Below are positions 9,635 to 24,902 of a stretch of 29,094 nucleotides of DNA, one piece after another. This stretch comes from Terana coerulea (lineage: Eukaryota > Basidiomycota > Agaricomycetes > Polyporales > Phanerochaetaceae). How positions within the stretch are numbered: position 1 is the stretch's first letter; each line of letters begins with the position of its first letter. The notes beneath the pieces were generated by a model, which was not told the origin of the DNA, searched no databases, and saw nothing but the letters and a program-made list of their open reading frames with translations. The stretch covers positions 1 through 29,094 of the forward strand of contig JAKOGH010001151.1 of assembly GCA_024811115.1 (NCBI GenBank), in the 5' to 3' direction. The position numbers were made by a program, and so were the translations under genes.

Positions 9635-12572
9635 ATGGCGGACCTCGCTCCTGACCCTGCTCCCGACCCTGCCCCAGATCCTGACGGCGCGACCGACAAG
9701 CTAAAGACCCCACCCCCTGAAGCTCGCCTGTCGCCCTTGGCCATTATCAAACAGGTCTACGGCACACCGAGGCACACCGCACGCCGGAGATCTTGACATC
9801 GGATACAAGGACCCAGGATATATTCCCAAGCTGAACCAGGAGATGGACCCCAGGTCTGGTGAAATGGAAACGCTGCTCTTTACCGAAGGAGTTTTTCCCA
9901 GGAGGTAATTTGTCTCGAAGAGAACTGCAAAGGTTAGGGGACTTTAGCGAGCTTGCCGAGTTGGACTTCAACACAATCTCTGAATGTGAAAAGTACCCAA
10001 TCTTAGTGAGCCACCCGATTCAATCTTCCATCTCTCCGTGTAGCTGACACCTTCAAGGCGAAGGCTTTCAACGCAATCATGAAGCTCGCCAAGTCTACCG
10101 ATGTTTTTAAGGACGTCTCGTCTTGGTCAGAATCCGCCCACAAAGACTTGCGTCCTGACCTAGCTCTGTACCCTACGGACGATGAAGAGGCCGTGGAAGC
10201 CTACCGATACGGGGGCGACATCAGCAGATTGGGCTCGGACCGACAGCCGCATATCGCCAAGTGCGCCTGGGCCAGGATGATTGCTCTCGGAGAAGTCAAA
10301 CGTACCGCCGACCAGTCCGGATACTGTTTTAAGCAGAACTCCACAGATTTTTGCTAGACTCAGACAATGGCAAGGCAGCCCGAGGAGCCTATGCGAAGTA
10401 CGCCACCGAGGTCATGATGCGCCAGCACCGTACGCACTTCTTCACGTTCTACATCGCCGGGACAAGTGCTCGCGTATTCCGCTGGGACCGTGCCGGTTCG
10501 GTTTGCACGAAACCGATCGACTTGATCGCGAACCCGGAACAGCTCCAGAACATCATCTATCGTCTCGCCCGTTTGACCCGAGCGAAGCAGGGTTACGACC
10601 CCACCGTCACCGCCGCGACGCCCCCTCGAGCTGACTGCTCTGAGGAACTATCACACCGAGAACGAATGGCTTGCGCGATACCGGGATCACATGCTCAACT
10701 TCACATCCGAGTATCCCATCTGGAAGGTAAGTTTATTTCCTACTCCTGATTTCTGTTTCTCATCACGGCGTTTCGATTTATAGGTCAGGTGCAGTTCTCG
10801 CATTGTGGTGGAGAAGAAGGGGAAAGAAAAGGATACTGTCAAGGGAAAAGAGAGGCCGAAGAGAATGGCAACGCGGAAGCGGGAAAGGTGACGGCGATGA
10901 CGATGACGAGCAGGGGAGGGACCGCCGCCCAGTCAAAGTTAAGTACCTTCATCAGTACTTTCTCATCGGTCAGCACGTCTCCGGACACTCCTCTCCTACG
11001 GGACGCGCCACACGAGGTTATGTCGCTTGGGATCTCGAGGCCGGCTGTTTCAGATTCCTCAAGGATTCCTGGCAACCCGATAGCCCACGCATCCATCCGG
11101 AACACGAGATCTACGAAATCCTCAAGGCAAAGGGTGTGGAGTACGTTGCGACCGTTGTTTGCGGAGGCGACGTCGGAGGATTGAGGCCGCAGCGTACGGT
11201 TAACCAACAATATCTCCCAGGTGGGGTGAAGAAGCATGTAGCTCGTAAACATTCTCGCCTTGTCACGGAGCAGGTCGGGCCGCTCTCTCGACACCTATAT
11301 GCACACAAAGGAGCTCTTCATTGTCGTTGGCCATGCGGTTAGAGGTGCGTGTCGTTGTGTTCGTGTTCGCTCTCGTGCGTACTCATCTTGTTATAGGTCA
11401 TCAACAAGCCTGGGAGAAAGCGGGAATCCTTCACCGCGACATAAGCATGGGTAACATCATGATAAACATACTGTCCACGTCGGACAAGCCCTTAGGTTTT
11501 CTGAATGACTGGGACTTGTGCAAGTTCAAGGAAGAACTCGCTAAGCCTGCCACCCTACCTGGGCGCTCAGTAAGTAATCGTGCCATTGTATATATGCTTC
11601 CTGGGTGCCGTGTAACTAATTCTATTTACCCAGGGAACCTGGCCGTTCTTATCGGCTTTGTCTCTCCGCTATCCCTTGAAGCCGCACGAAGTCGCAGACG
11701 ATTTGGAGGCATTCGTCTACGTGATCCTCATGGTCGCTCTTCGCTTCCACAAACACGAGTTCACTCCTGCATATCCCGACGGCTGCACGGACACCGAGAT
11801 GTACTCCATTAACGAGAACAACACACAACTGTCTGCCGCGGTGCACACGCTCTTTGCCGAAGAATGTCAGTGCGAAGGCGGGTACTCCACTGGAGGGAGG
11901 AAAAAGCTCTTCCACGCGCGTCACGGGGAGCCCCCGTTCGAGCTGTTCGAGGGACCTCATGGCCCACTTCCCCTCTGGACGCTCATCCAACGGTTATATC
12001 TGATTTTGAAGGAACACTACCAAGCGGTCAACTTCGACGATCTCAAGATTTACGCCGTTAAGGTGCTCAAAGAAAAGGCGAAGCCCGACCAACCGTCACT
12101 ACAAGCTTCTCGCACCGCAAAACATACTGGCAGCTCCGAGACCGGCTGGGACGGCTTCGACGATATCGAGCTGCCGAGTGACTATGATTCTACAGCAGCG
12201 CTTGAAGAGCAAGCTAACCAGAAGAGCAAAGACAACCCGCACGCCAAACGGGTGCTCGACAACCATAAGGCCATCCTCGCCACACTCGCTGCCGTGTTCA
12301 GAGATGCGCGGAGCAAGACCGACGTCCGCGACAGCATGTTGGACGACAAGTACTATGACCAGTTCCACGGTATGCCAGCTCAAACCTCCTCAAAGTCCAA
12401 GAAGAGCACCGGCAGGCGCAAGTCCAAACGCAATATTGATGACTTGAAGGAGGTCATTCAAGCAGAGGCGAAGCGAGTCCGGCATAGCTGTACTCAACAT
12501 GTTGCGTATACGAGTGCGCGAACCTCCAACAAGGCAGGGAGAACGTCCGTGTCGGATGATGAGGGTGAATAG
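9635..12572 (+). CDS. FunK1-type protein kinase
   Basis: This is a fungal-type kinase of the FunK1 family. Exons are 9635-9985, 10044-10726, 10784-11344, 11397-11569 and 11634-12572, about 900 residues after correction. The N-terminus has a DPAP repeat and a low-complexity stretch. The middle, FNAIMKLAKSTDVF to VFRWDRAGSV, is the family's typical region before the kinase core. The core shows the lysine strand (CFRFLKDSW, then EHEIYEIL), the catalytic loop HRDISMGNI, the metal-binding DWDLCK in place of DFG, and GTWPFLSALSL. All key catalytic residues are present. The tail is long, lysine- and serine-rich. Six frame breaks occur, nearly all in runs: near 9765, T run 9892-9896, T run 10348-10352, C run 10621-10625, A run 10884-10886 and G run 11277-11279. 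The intron at 9986-10043 uses a GTGAAA donor; the alternative GTGAGC donor gives a 38-nt intron and the wrong frame. Substrates are unknown. Confidence 0.85.
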
Positions 12573-12750
12573 TCCGTCACATGTCGTCTCAGGGCCATTG
12601 TCCCATGGAATTATCTGCTATACCCCCATACATTTGTATCGTTCAACGCACGGACTCTCGGATTTGTGTAGCATTATCACCATCTTCAGCATTCATTGTA
12701 CACTTACACATAGACCCCAATCAATTACATCGCTACGTCCAAGAAGCCCT

Positions 12751-15233
12751 CTAGTACGACCGGCCGAACAGCGTCCAGCGTTTCGCGTCCTTGCCGCATG
12801 CCGTGCACTTGGTCTTGCCCGGCTCGATCGCCGGCCATCTTGACTGGTCAAAGGGAATGCACAGGGACTTCGCTCCAGCAGAGGGGGCGCGCTCGTCCTG
12901 GGGCTCGGACCTACGCGGGGAGTCAGCACCTACTTGCAGCGAGAGATGAGAATACTACTTACGACTTGCCGCTGCGCTCTTTGATGTCGTCCTCACATGC
13001 CTCCTCTTCACACCAGGGTATGGCAATGGCGCACTTGTTGTCAAGGGCGGGGACGACCTCGTCCCAGTTAGTGATGGGCTTGATGCGCGAGAAGTATGCG
13101 TCCTGTGCACGCTTGAAGAGGTCGGCTTGAATTGTCTCGAGAAGCTCAGGGACGGTCTTCGTGACATCGTCGAGAGATATAGGGGCCTTGACACCCGAGT
13201 CACGACGAGCAGAAAGGGTCTGCTTCTTGAGGAGGTCGGCGGGGCCGAGCTCAAGACGGAGGGGGACACCCTGCACAAGCCTGTCAACAACTGTCTTTTT
13301 GCCTTTAAAATAGCTGCATACCTTCTGCTCCCAGTCATTGAACTTGTAGCCGGGGGTGTAGCCATCACGAACGTCAGCACGAGCCCTGACGCCGGCCTTG
13401 CGCAAGGTGGCAGCGAGTTCTTCGCACTTGTCGTTCATTTCTTGCCTGTTCTTGGCAGTCACACCGCAAGGGACGACAACGGCCTGGATGCTGGCGACAC
13501 GCGGAGGGAGGACCAGACCCTGGTTGTCGCCGTGGGTCATGACCATCACGCCGATCGTTCTTGTCGACAGGCCCCATGAGTTCTGCCAGACGTACAATTT
13601 GCCCTTGCCAGTGGGGTCGTTCGGGTCCTCGACAACGATGTCGAACATTTCCGGGCGTGAGAAGTTCTGGCCCAGACAGTGGGAGGTGGCGGCCTGGATA
13701 CCACGGCCGGAAGTGGGGATGAAGCCCTCGACGGTGGTGGTGTAGAGACCACCAGCAAACTTCTCCTTCTCCGACTTAACACCGGGGATTACAGGAACGG
13801 CGAGAAGCTCCTCGTAGACGCGGCGGTAGAGGTCCAGGATTTGGCGGACTTCTGTGTCGGCTTCGGCTTTGGTGAGATGCGCAGTGTGACCTTCTTGCCA
13901 CAAGAATTCACGAGTACGCAGGAAGGGCTCTAGAAATCTGGTCAGCGCGGCGCTCTACGAACTGCGTTGGAAGAACATACGAGGGTTCTTGAACTCCCAT
14001 CGCACGACGCTATTCCACTGGTTCAGCTTGAGCGGGAGGTCACGGTGACTCTTGATCCACTTGGCATAGTAAGGGTACATGGCAGTTTCAGATGTTGGAC
14101 GGATGGCAATGGGTTCTTCAAGGTCAGATTGTCCACTAGGAGATGCTCAATGCGAGTTGCGAATCGGTGGAATGAGTACTAACGCTCGTGTGACCCAAGC
14201 GACTTCAGGAGAGAAGCCCTCAATATGGTCCTTTTCACGCTCAAGAACCTTGGCTGAGACGAACATAGGGAAATAGGCATTCTGAACGCCGAGCTCCTTG
14301 ATCTGCGCATTGAACCACTCTGCCATGGAGATCAGCCAGGGATAGTTATTTGACTTCAAATTGCGGACCTTGGATAGACTCCCAGATTGTATATGACCAA
14401 GGCTTGAGGATGTAACATCCGCTGACGCTGTAATAGTCGATCATATCGGCCTTGGTGAGGACCTGAGGAAATGTCAATAACGCGCTCGAGAGCGTGACAA
14501 GAGTACTCACGTTGGTGTACCAGAGAGCAAAGTCGACCTCCTTCTTGACACCGACAGCAATCTTCACAGCTCCCTCAATCTTCGCATCCTCCTTCTCCTT
14601 CTTTGCTGGTGCGCTCGTACTAGCAGCGGGGGCAGCCGCCTCAGTCTTGAGAGCCTCAAAGTCGACGACCTGGATTTGGGCTTCCTTAGTCTCTAACCGT
14701 TTCAAATACGAGACAAGCTCAGATCCGGTGATAAAGACAGTGGTATCGGTGGTATTTGCGCGGACGGCGAAGACCGAGGAGGATTGCTCGATTGTGGAAT
14801 CAAGCGCGATAGTAACTCTTGCAAAGTTCTTCTCGGTAAGCGCAAGGGGAGAGACTATGAACACGTTAGATGGCTATATGCGCAGGAATGTGTTACACGC
14901 ACGAGCATGTTTGTCCACAGCAAAGAAGTCTGTGAGTAGGTCCTCCGCCGCCAGTCGCAACTCCTTCAGATTGAGCTTCTTGCCCAACGCTCCCGAGGTG
15001 AACTCTGTGCTCTCTGCGACGATGACAAAGAGGGGAACAGGAGTGGCAGTTTTGGCCGTCTTGGGTTTGTAGACGATAGTTTTGACAAGTTGGAAGGACT
15101 TGGGCGCGGAGTCACTCTGCTCGAGTGCTTCGCGCCAGGCGGAAGGCGCACTGGCATTGGCGTGCGAGACAGAGGCGGACGGCGTGATAGACAGGCTGGC
15201 GAGCTGCTGCGTGATGTTCTCGAGAGTGGTCAT
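12751..15233 (-). CDS. Prolyl-tRNA synthetase, eukaryotic/archaeal type
   Basis: This class II enzyme charges tRNA-Pro with proline in the cytosol. Minus-strand exons are 15233-14903, 14854-14511, 14462-14369, 14319-14184, 14135-13981, 13929-12963 and 12910-12751. Together they give 2187 nt and 728 residues with no frame break. The first ~240 residues form the N-terminal extension typical of fungal ProRS, related to the YbaK/INS editing fold, and a Lys/Ala-rich linker follows. The catalytic part shows [30 protein letters not shown], motif 2 around [16 protein letters not shown], and motif 3 [18 protein letters not shown]. The C-terminal zinc-type cysteines (CEEEAC and CTACGK) precede the characteristic FGRSY end. 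I chose the ATG at 15233 because it opens a normal cytosolic N-terminus. The frame stays open upstream to an ATG at 15518 (see findings). Confidence 0.95.
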
Positions 15234-15635
15234 TTTGTCCGAGACCGACCTTTGGATGGCAGACCGGCGAGGCGAGGGTGGTGGTGTAAAAGCAGGAGGA
15301 CTTTTCGAATTCGCCGCAGGCGTTATCAGATGGACCAGCCGGCTCTGACTCCGACTGCCAACTCTAACAAAGTGGGTTCGAGTCAGACATCTTGCAGAGC
15401 AAGCAAAGGTGGCGAGCATCCAGCAGGGCCAGCGCAGCTCGTGTCGGCGGACAGCAAGTGAAGATGAAAGCGCATCATTCAAAAGTTGAAGTAGCCGAGC
15501 GGCGCTCAACCCCGCCACCGAACAGACGTCCCGATCCTTCGCGGTCTCTCCAGATTTTAATGGCTATAACTGTGAATTATACGGTACTAAGTTACGGTAC
15601 AAAATTACTGAAGGAGTGAGGATGGCGAATCCACT
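15234..15635. other. Promoter region of the prolyl-tRNA synthetase gene
   Basis: These 402 bases separate the ISM1 stop from the ProRS start, both genes running on the minus strand. The ProRS frame stays open without a stop back to an ATG at 15518. Two TGACTC hexamers lie at 15346-15351 and 15380-15385. Confidence 0.5.
15346..15385 (-). promoter_or_regulatory. Two TGACTC hexamers (possible Gcn4/CPC1 sites) before ProRS
   Basis: TGACTC lies at 15346-15351 and GAGTCA (TGACTC on the minus strand) at 15380-15385, about 113 and 147 bp upstream of the ProRS ATG. Each matches six of the seven bases of the TGA(C/G)TCA consensus. Aminoacyl-tRNA synthetase genes are known targets of general amino-acid control in fungi. 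Confidence 0.35.
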
Positions 15636-19504
<3,869 letters not shown>

Positions 19505-19813
19505 TAAGGAATGCCTCAGCCAGTGGGGGCGTTCGAGGTAGCAGAACGGGAACAACCTCAGCGCTGGCGGGGTCCGCCAGCAAAGGAAAGCGGTAGCTTC
19601 GACGCTCGCGGCAAGCGCGCGGTAGACGTCAGAGGTTAAAGGCGCATCACTGAGGCGCATCAGGCGATCGCTAGATCTGTAGATTTCTGTGTCGGGACGA
19701 GTCAAGCCTGAGTCAAATTATATATCTTGCACTGACTCAGTGCCTTTCCCCTCCTCCCCTTGCACAGCTACACCGTTCACTCAACCGATCTCAGCAAGCG
19801 GACTACGGTAACA
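19505..19813. promoter_or_regulatory. Divergent ISM1-HIS5 promoter
   Basis: These 309 bases separate two divergent start codons. The half next to HIS5 holds a TATA box and two Gcn4-type sites. A longer in-frame ATG for ISM1 exists at 19705, but using it would run through this promoter and precede the presequence-like start, so I rejected it. Confidence 0.6.
19709..19739 (+). promoter_or_regulatory. Two perfect Gcn4/CPC1 sites around a TATA box
   Basis: TGAGTCA lies at 19709-19715 and TGACTCA at 19733-19739, with TATATAT at 19719-19725 between them. They lie 75-105 bp upstream of the HIS5 ATG. Both are exact matches to the palindromic TGA(C/G)TCA element bound by Gcn4/CPC1 bZIP factors, which induce amino-acid genes on starvation. 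The sites may also serve ISM1 on the other strand. Confidence 0.65.
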
Positions 19814-21185
19814 ATGCCCATTCTCGGTCTCGACCCATCTTTGTACCCCACGAAACCCGCCCATTTCGACATCGAGAGGGTAATCCGGCCCAATATCCTC
19901 TCGTTGCACCCATACCGGTGTGCCAGGGACGACTACTCGGAGGGTGTTCTACTTGACGCCAATGAGAATGCGCTAGGACACTCTATACCCTCGTCCTCGA
20001 AGGTCACAGACCCTTCGGTCGCTCTAGACAAGGAGCTCGAGCACACCCTGCAGCTCGACCTTCACCGTTACCCTTCACCCACTCACGACCCAATCAAGAC
20101 TCGGATAGCTGCGCTCAGAAACATTCCTGGTCCAGAATATGTGTTCTTGGGTGTTGGGTCAGACGAAGTCATTGATCTTCTCATGCGGGTATGCGTCGCG
20201 CCAGGGAAGGAGAAGATCTTGACCACGCCACCAACCTACGGAATGTATACTGTCTGCGCACAGGTGAACGATGTCGGGGTTGTTAAGGTCCCTCTGGAGC
20301 TTACTGGAACAAATGGAGAAGGCGGGGAGAACGGCCGATTCTCACCTAGACTAGCGGAGGTGTGAGCCTCGGTTACCTTCATATGCACTCAACTTTTGAC
20401 ATACTTTCTATTTCAGATTAAACAGGCTGTAGATGCCGATCCCTCAATCAAGATTATATTCCTTTGCTCACCAGGAAATCCGACCGGCACCTTGATACCA
20501 CTATCAGTCGTACGAGCGCTACTGGAGTACGAAAAGTTCAAGGGCATTGTCGTGGTCGACGAAGCTTACATCGACTTCGCCGGAGAAGATGCCAGTGCTG
20601 CATCGCTCGTGACGGAGTACGCAAATCTGTGTGTCTTGCAAACATTGAGCAAGAGCTTCGGTCTTGCAGCGATCCGGTACGTCATTCCAGCCGTTCGTCC
20701 ATCATCCGAGATTGACCAATCCATATAGATTGGGTGTTGCCATCGCTCACCCCGCTCTCATTCAAATCCTTATGAATACCAAAGCGCCTTACAACGTCTC
20801 CACGCCCACTGCCTCGCTCGCGCTCGCAGCCCTTTCTCCTGAGGCCATCTCGAACATGCGCCAGAAAGTCTCCGAGCTCGTCGCTGGCCGGGAATGGCTG
20901 CTCAAGGAGCTTGCTGCACTTCCACCAGGCGACCTCGGCGCCGCTGTCGGCGGAAACCACGCGAACTTCGTCATGATCCCCGTCCTGGAGAAGGGCGGCA
21001 GCGGGAAGCCGGACAGCGCCCGAGCGCACACAATTTACAAGGCGTTGGCTGAAGAGGAGGGTGTCGTCGTCCGGTATCGCGGCAGTGAGCCAGGGTGCCC
21101 TGGATGTCTGCGCATTACGGTGGGGACGAAGGAGGAGAACGAGACAGCTGTGCGGAAATTTAAGGAGGTGTTGCAGAAGTTATAG
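19814..21185 (+). CDS. HIS5: Histidinol-phosphate aminotransferase
   Basis: This PLP enzyme converts imidazole-acetol phosphate and glutamate to histidinol phosphate and 2-oxoglutarate in histidine synthesis. Exons are 19814-20359, 20417-20676 and 20729-21185, giving 1263 nt and 420 residues with no frame break. Family landmarks are NILSLHPYRCARDDY and LLDANENALG near the N-terminus, YVFLGVGSDEVIDLL, the CSPGNPTGT loop, VVDEAYIDFA, and the PLP lysine in TLSKSFGLAAIRLG (residue ~261). The arginine near the C-terminus is in CLRITVGT. The length fits fungal HIS5. I chose the ATG at 19814 because the frame upstream begins only with a non-ATG codon. The promoter carries two Gcn4-type sites, which agrees with histidine-pathway control. 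Confidence 0.96.
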
Positions 21186-21509
21186 AATAGATGAAAGCTG
21201 TAGAACTGCGAAAGTTAAACTGCACTGCACCACTCTAGATGTTGATTGTCCTCCTGCGTACATTCCATCTGATGTTTGGCAAATGTCATTGTACAGCTGT
21301 CTGACACGGTGAAATATGATTCGAGACGCGTTGTGTGGTAGATAGCAGTGCGAAAATGGTGGGTCTACTCTACTCTACTCCGAATGATTAAGGATAAGTT
21401 AGCGGTTACAATACAGCTCAGGCGTAGTCCATTGCGAAAAATCAAACCACAAAACGTCGATCGAGCCCACATTTCCCCATATTCAAAACACAGAGTACCA
21501 TATGACGAG
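21186..21509. other. Intergenic gap between convergent HIS5 and the ubiquitin protease
   Basis: These 324 bases separate two convergent stop codons. The few short frames show no motif. I see nothing else in it. Confidence 0.6.
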
Positions 21510-24500
21510 CTATATCCGCTCGTACATGCAAATGTATGCTTTCGCCTTGAGGACCTCTTCTAGCGTGGTGAGTCGGACGACGGTATCACTGATGTATGCC
21601 CATCGACGCGTCTGCTTCTCCTGGGCCGAGCCGTGGGTGGATGACGAACTTCGCTGTGGTGGTGGGTCTGGTTTCGGCGACGAAGAGACCTCTGAGGACG
21701 GTGAGGAGGGTAAGGTCGTATATGCTATGTAATGCCCACCAAGCTTCGGCAAGGTGGTTAGTTGGGACATTTAGTGAAACGAAGTAGCAAGACACACCAT
21801 ATTGCCTATGTGCACGACTACTGCATATAATCGATACATGCATCGCTCATTCTGCGGCCGGCTCTTCTCGCGCTTGTGCCGCCCTAGTCCATAGTCGGCC
21901 TTGCGCGGCTCAAGATACGGCGCAACATCCAGATACTCTGGGAACGACACAAAGTCGTCCAATTTCTTGAACCCGCCGGAGAACGCCATAGCATATGGAT
22001 TCGACTTGGAGATTTGCTGGAAGCGCTTGAGGTGGACGACGAGCACAGGCGGAGGAGTGGAGATCAGGTAGCGCTTGAACGTCTTCCGCAAGATGACCTG
22101 TTGGGATCGAGGGATCTTACGCTCAGCTCCATCCTTCTCTGGAGGTCGAGGAGGGCCTTGTGAAGACTTCAACTTCTCAGACGACGTCCGACGCGAGACG
22201 GACGGCGACGCCGAAGTCGATGCAGCAGAAGACGCGTCAGAGTAGGCAGACTCCTCGCCAGACACATCGCTCGAGTCATAGCCTTCTTCCAAGCTAGAGC
22301 TATCGTCGTCTGAGGCTTGGTTCTGGCGAGACGACTTTCTCTTCTGTAACTTCGGCGGGGCTAAACTGGCCAGGGAAGCACTGGAGGCTGACACAGCTAT
22401 CGGCGACGGGCTGGGTGGAGGTCGGGCGGTGTCGGTGGGAGACACAGGTGAGGAGGGTGTGTCTGGGCCACTTGTCGAGATTGAAGGTATTGGTAAGCCC
22501 CCGTAAGACGATGGAGGGTCTGGGGTCTGAGGGGCAGAAGAAGCTAAAGGTTCGGGGAGAATGTCCGCAGTAGGGGTGGGGCATGTGTCAGGAGGTACAG
22601 ATTGGACGGTAGTGGGAGCCGAGGATACAGAGAGGGTGTCCTGGAGAAAGACTGAAGAGGATGCAGCACTGCCGGAAACTAAGGACGTTGTGGCAGGCGA
22701 GATAGTGCCCAGATCCGGCGACGACTCCGCCGTATCGCGTCTACTCATTATTGGTCTCGTCTCCTCCGGGGCAATGATGATAATATCCGCATCATCGCTG
22801 TCTTCGCTGTCCTCCTTCTGTTCTTGGCTGTGTCGAGGCTTGTACGTGCCGTTCACAATCTTCCAGCAATGGTGACATCCCACCATGTTCTCGCCATCTA
22901 GAACTTCCACCGCGGTAAAGAGTCGAAGACATTCCTCTATGCCGGGTAGATGACCTAGCTTTGCTAGCAGCGCCTGGGCGGATAGCGACGGCGACGAGGG
23001 GGGCGTGCTGTGTTGACTCCCACCGCTGATCGCTTGCGTTAGCATAGAGAATGTGCTCGGCGCGGATGAGTGTACGTCAGCCAGTAGCTCACGAAGATAC
23101 TCGGATTCTTGGCGTGACGCTTTCGGCGGTCGAGCCGCTTTCGAATGTTTGTCACCAGAGGATACGTTCGACACTTTGCGAAACGGGGGCAGCGGTCTTG
23201 AGACATTGAGCGGCGGCGTAGGCAGTGGTGACGCAGCAGGAGACGGGAGTCATGTCGCGAGTCTTCACAACCTCGACATAGTCATTGAGCTCGGAGAGGT
23301 TCTCATCATGGGTCTGAGGAGGTGAGGGAGGAGCAGGAGCGGCGGACGTGCGCTCCTCGCTGGTTGCGCGGGACATATCAGAGTCCTTGGAGCCCCAACT
23401 CTTCCACCCTCGGTCCCTAGAACGGCTCATTCGCTTGTCCTTCTTTGACATACCCATCGACACGCTGATCCGCCGACCCAACTTGCCCCACGCATCTTCC
23501 TTGCCTTTCTTCATTTCTGCATCTGCCTTCTCCTTTGGCTGTAGCGGCTCGGAGAATGCAATATGGGTTGGTGTCCTCTCGAGACGTTCACTGTCAGTGT
23601 TCCCCTCCATAATAGCGGGAGAGGACAGAGCAGCGGTAGATGACTCGCCCACGACTGCTTTCGCTATACGCTTCACTTCTTCCCGCGCATCCTGCTCCTC
23701 CTTCGCCTCCTCCGTCGTACTCGTGTGGTCGAAGCTCCGTCGTCTGTGGTCGACATTGACAGGCGGCTCTTCGTCGCGCTGCCCAGGGTCCATACTTCGT
23801 CGCGCGGGGCTGGCGGGCACGGACGACGATCGTTGAGGGCTGGATTCCCGCGCTTCTTTCGCCCGCAGCCGCAACTTCTTCGCAAACATCTTGAGCCGAT
23901 CCCGCTTACGCTCCTTCACGTAGTCTTCCGGCTTGATACTCAGGCTCAGGTCGTTGAAGTCCTCGTAGGTGACAGAGACCTTTTGCAGGTATCGCATACA
24001 AGTATGCTTGCCAGCTTCCCACCAAAGAGGATGTCTACAAAGGACTCGAGCTTCTCGGAGTCTTGAGCGTGTGCGTCCTCGGACGGACCAACGGCTGCTG
24101 CTGAGGAGCTTAGGGTTAACGTCGCTCTCCTGGAACGACGACGTTTGTGCTTGGGTGGAGGTGGTTGGCGAACTTTGATAATCTGGATGCGGCTTAGTAG
24201 CTATTTTCGCACAGCCAATGAATGGTAGGCAACGCACGTCTAGCTCTTCCATGCGCATAGCGTCCAGCATATGCCTGAGGAACTCATGTGCGTCCTGCTG
24301 CCGAAAGTCGAGGTACTGGTCGTACTTGCGGCCGATAGTGGTGAGTAGGTCTCTATAGCTCGTTGAGTCAGAGCACACATGGAGAACATCTGGCTACGCA
24401 CTTGGGACTCATGCTCGCTCGCTGATGGCCCTGCTGGATCCCCCAGGCCTTCTGCAACACAAACACAAACACGTCTCCAAGAGGCATCCCCTGTGTCCAC

Positions 24501-24807
24501 TCGCGCTCATACTGTCCACCTAAGCCATGGCCGTTCGTGAGCTGCGGTGACCGCCGCGCAGCTTGTGTGTCTTCGAAGGTCACTAATGAGTGCAGCAGGG
24601 GTGTAGCAATCAACTAAGCACAGTCCATCAGTAATAACCAAAACTTGAGCTGTTAGTACATACCCCTTGCAGAGTTGAATTCATGAAACAAGTATTCCCA
24701 TGATTTACAAGTCCCGGAGGTAGATTGGCGTCCCGCTCTTCCTCCTCCCTCTGCTTTCGGGCCCAGTACAGTTCTTGCGGTGTCAGCTGTTTCTTATGCT
24801 TCAGCAT
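21510..24807 (-). CDS. Ubiquitin-specific protease, USP16/45-like
   Basis: This cysteine protease removes ubiquitin from proteins. Minus-strand exons are 24807-24664, 24613-24402, 24358-24238, 24182-21798 and 21743-21510, about 1031 residues. The cysteine box NHGNTCFMNSTLQG has the nucleophile at residue ~40, and FRQQDAHEFLRHML follows. The first zinc pair is in LVCDTCKKVSV and the second in VGCHHCWKI. Near the end come PPVLVVHLKRFQ and the histidine box GGHYIAYT, then RRWAYISD. Between the two halves lie about 600 residues rich in Ser, Pro, Lys and Arg, an insert like that of USP16/45. Two run errors break the frame: a missing A opposite 23981-23984 and an extra C opposite 23245-23247; they compensate. 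A TAG sits four codons before the start. However, an upstream exon (24902-24870, ending in VIFP) could splice over a 53-nt intron into NQDMLKHKK, adding a hydrophobic N-terminus. Confidence 0.9.
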
Positions 24808-24902
24808 GTCTTGATTCTAGTTTAAACAAATACAAGGTAATTTAGTAAAGACAGACCGGAGAAACAGACAGGAAAGATGACGGTCAGTAGCAAGCTAATC
24901 AT

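Noticed and set aside
9454..9750. Minus-strand frame with a cysteine-rich CPLCVNCGTNGQCTC stretch
   Set aside because: It runs antisense over the start of the FunK1 coding sequence, mirrors its DPAP codons as a Gly/Ser-rich stretch, and matches no zinc-finger spacing I know.
10006..10043. GTGAGC donor for FunK1 intron 1
   Set aside because: It gives a 38-nt intron, shorter than all others here, and leaves the next exon out of frame; the GTGAAA donor at 9986 gives 58 nt and the right frame.
15371..15387. GTGGGTTCGAGTC resembles a tRNA T-arm
   Set aside because: The five bases on the two sides of the loop do not pair, and no anticodon or acceptor stem can be formed around it.
15489..15512. 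TAGCCGAGCGGC resembles a tRNA-Leu/Ser D-arm
   Set aside because: No matching anticodon arm or T-arm follows at the required spacing.
19505..19705. Upstream ATG at 19705 as the ISM1 start
   Set aside because: It would add 67 residues before a convincing mitochondrial presequence and would place the start inside the HIS5 promoter next to the Gcn4 sites.
22561..24178. Several long plus-strand frames across the ubiquitin protease
   Set aside because: They are antisense to the low-complexity Ser/Pro/Arg-rich insert of the protease, where GC-rich codons leave the opposite strand open by chance.
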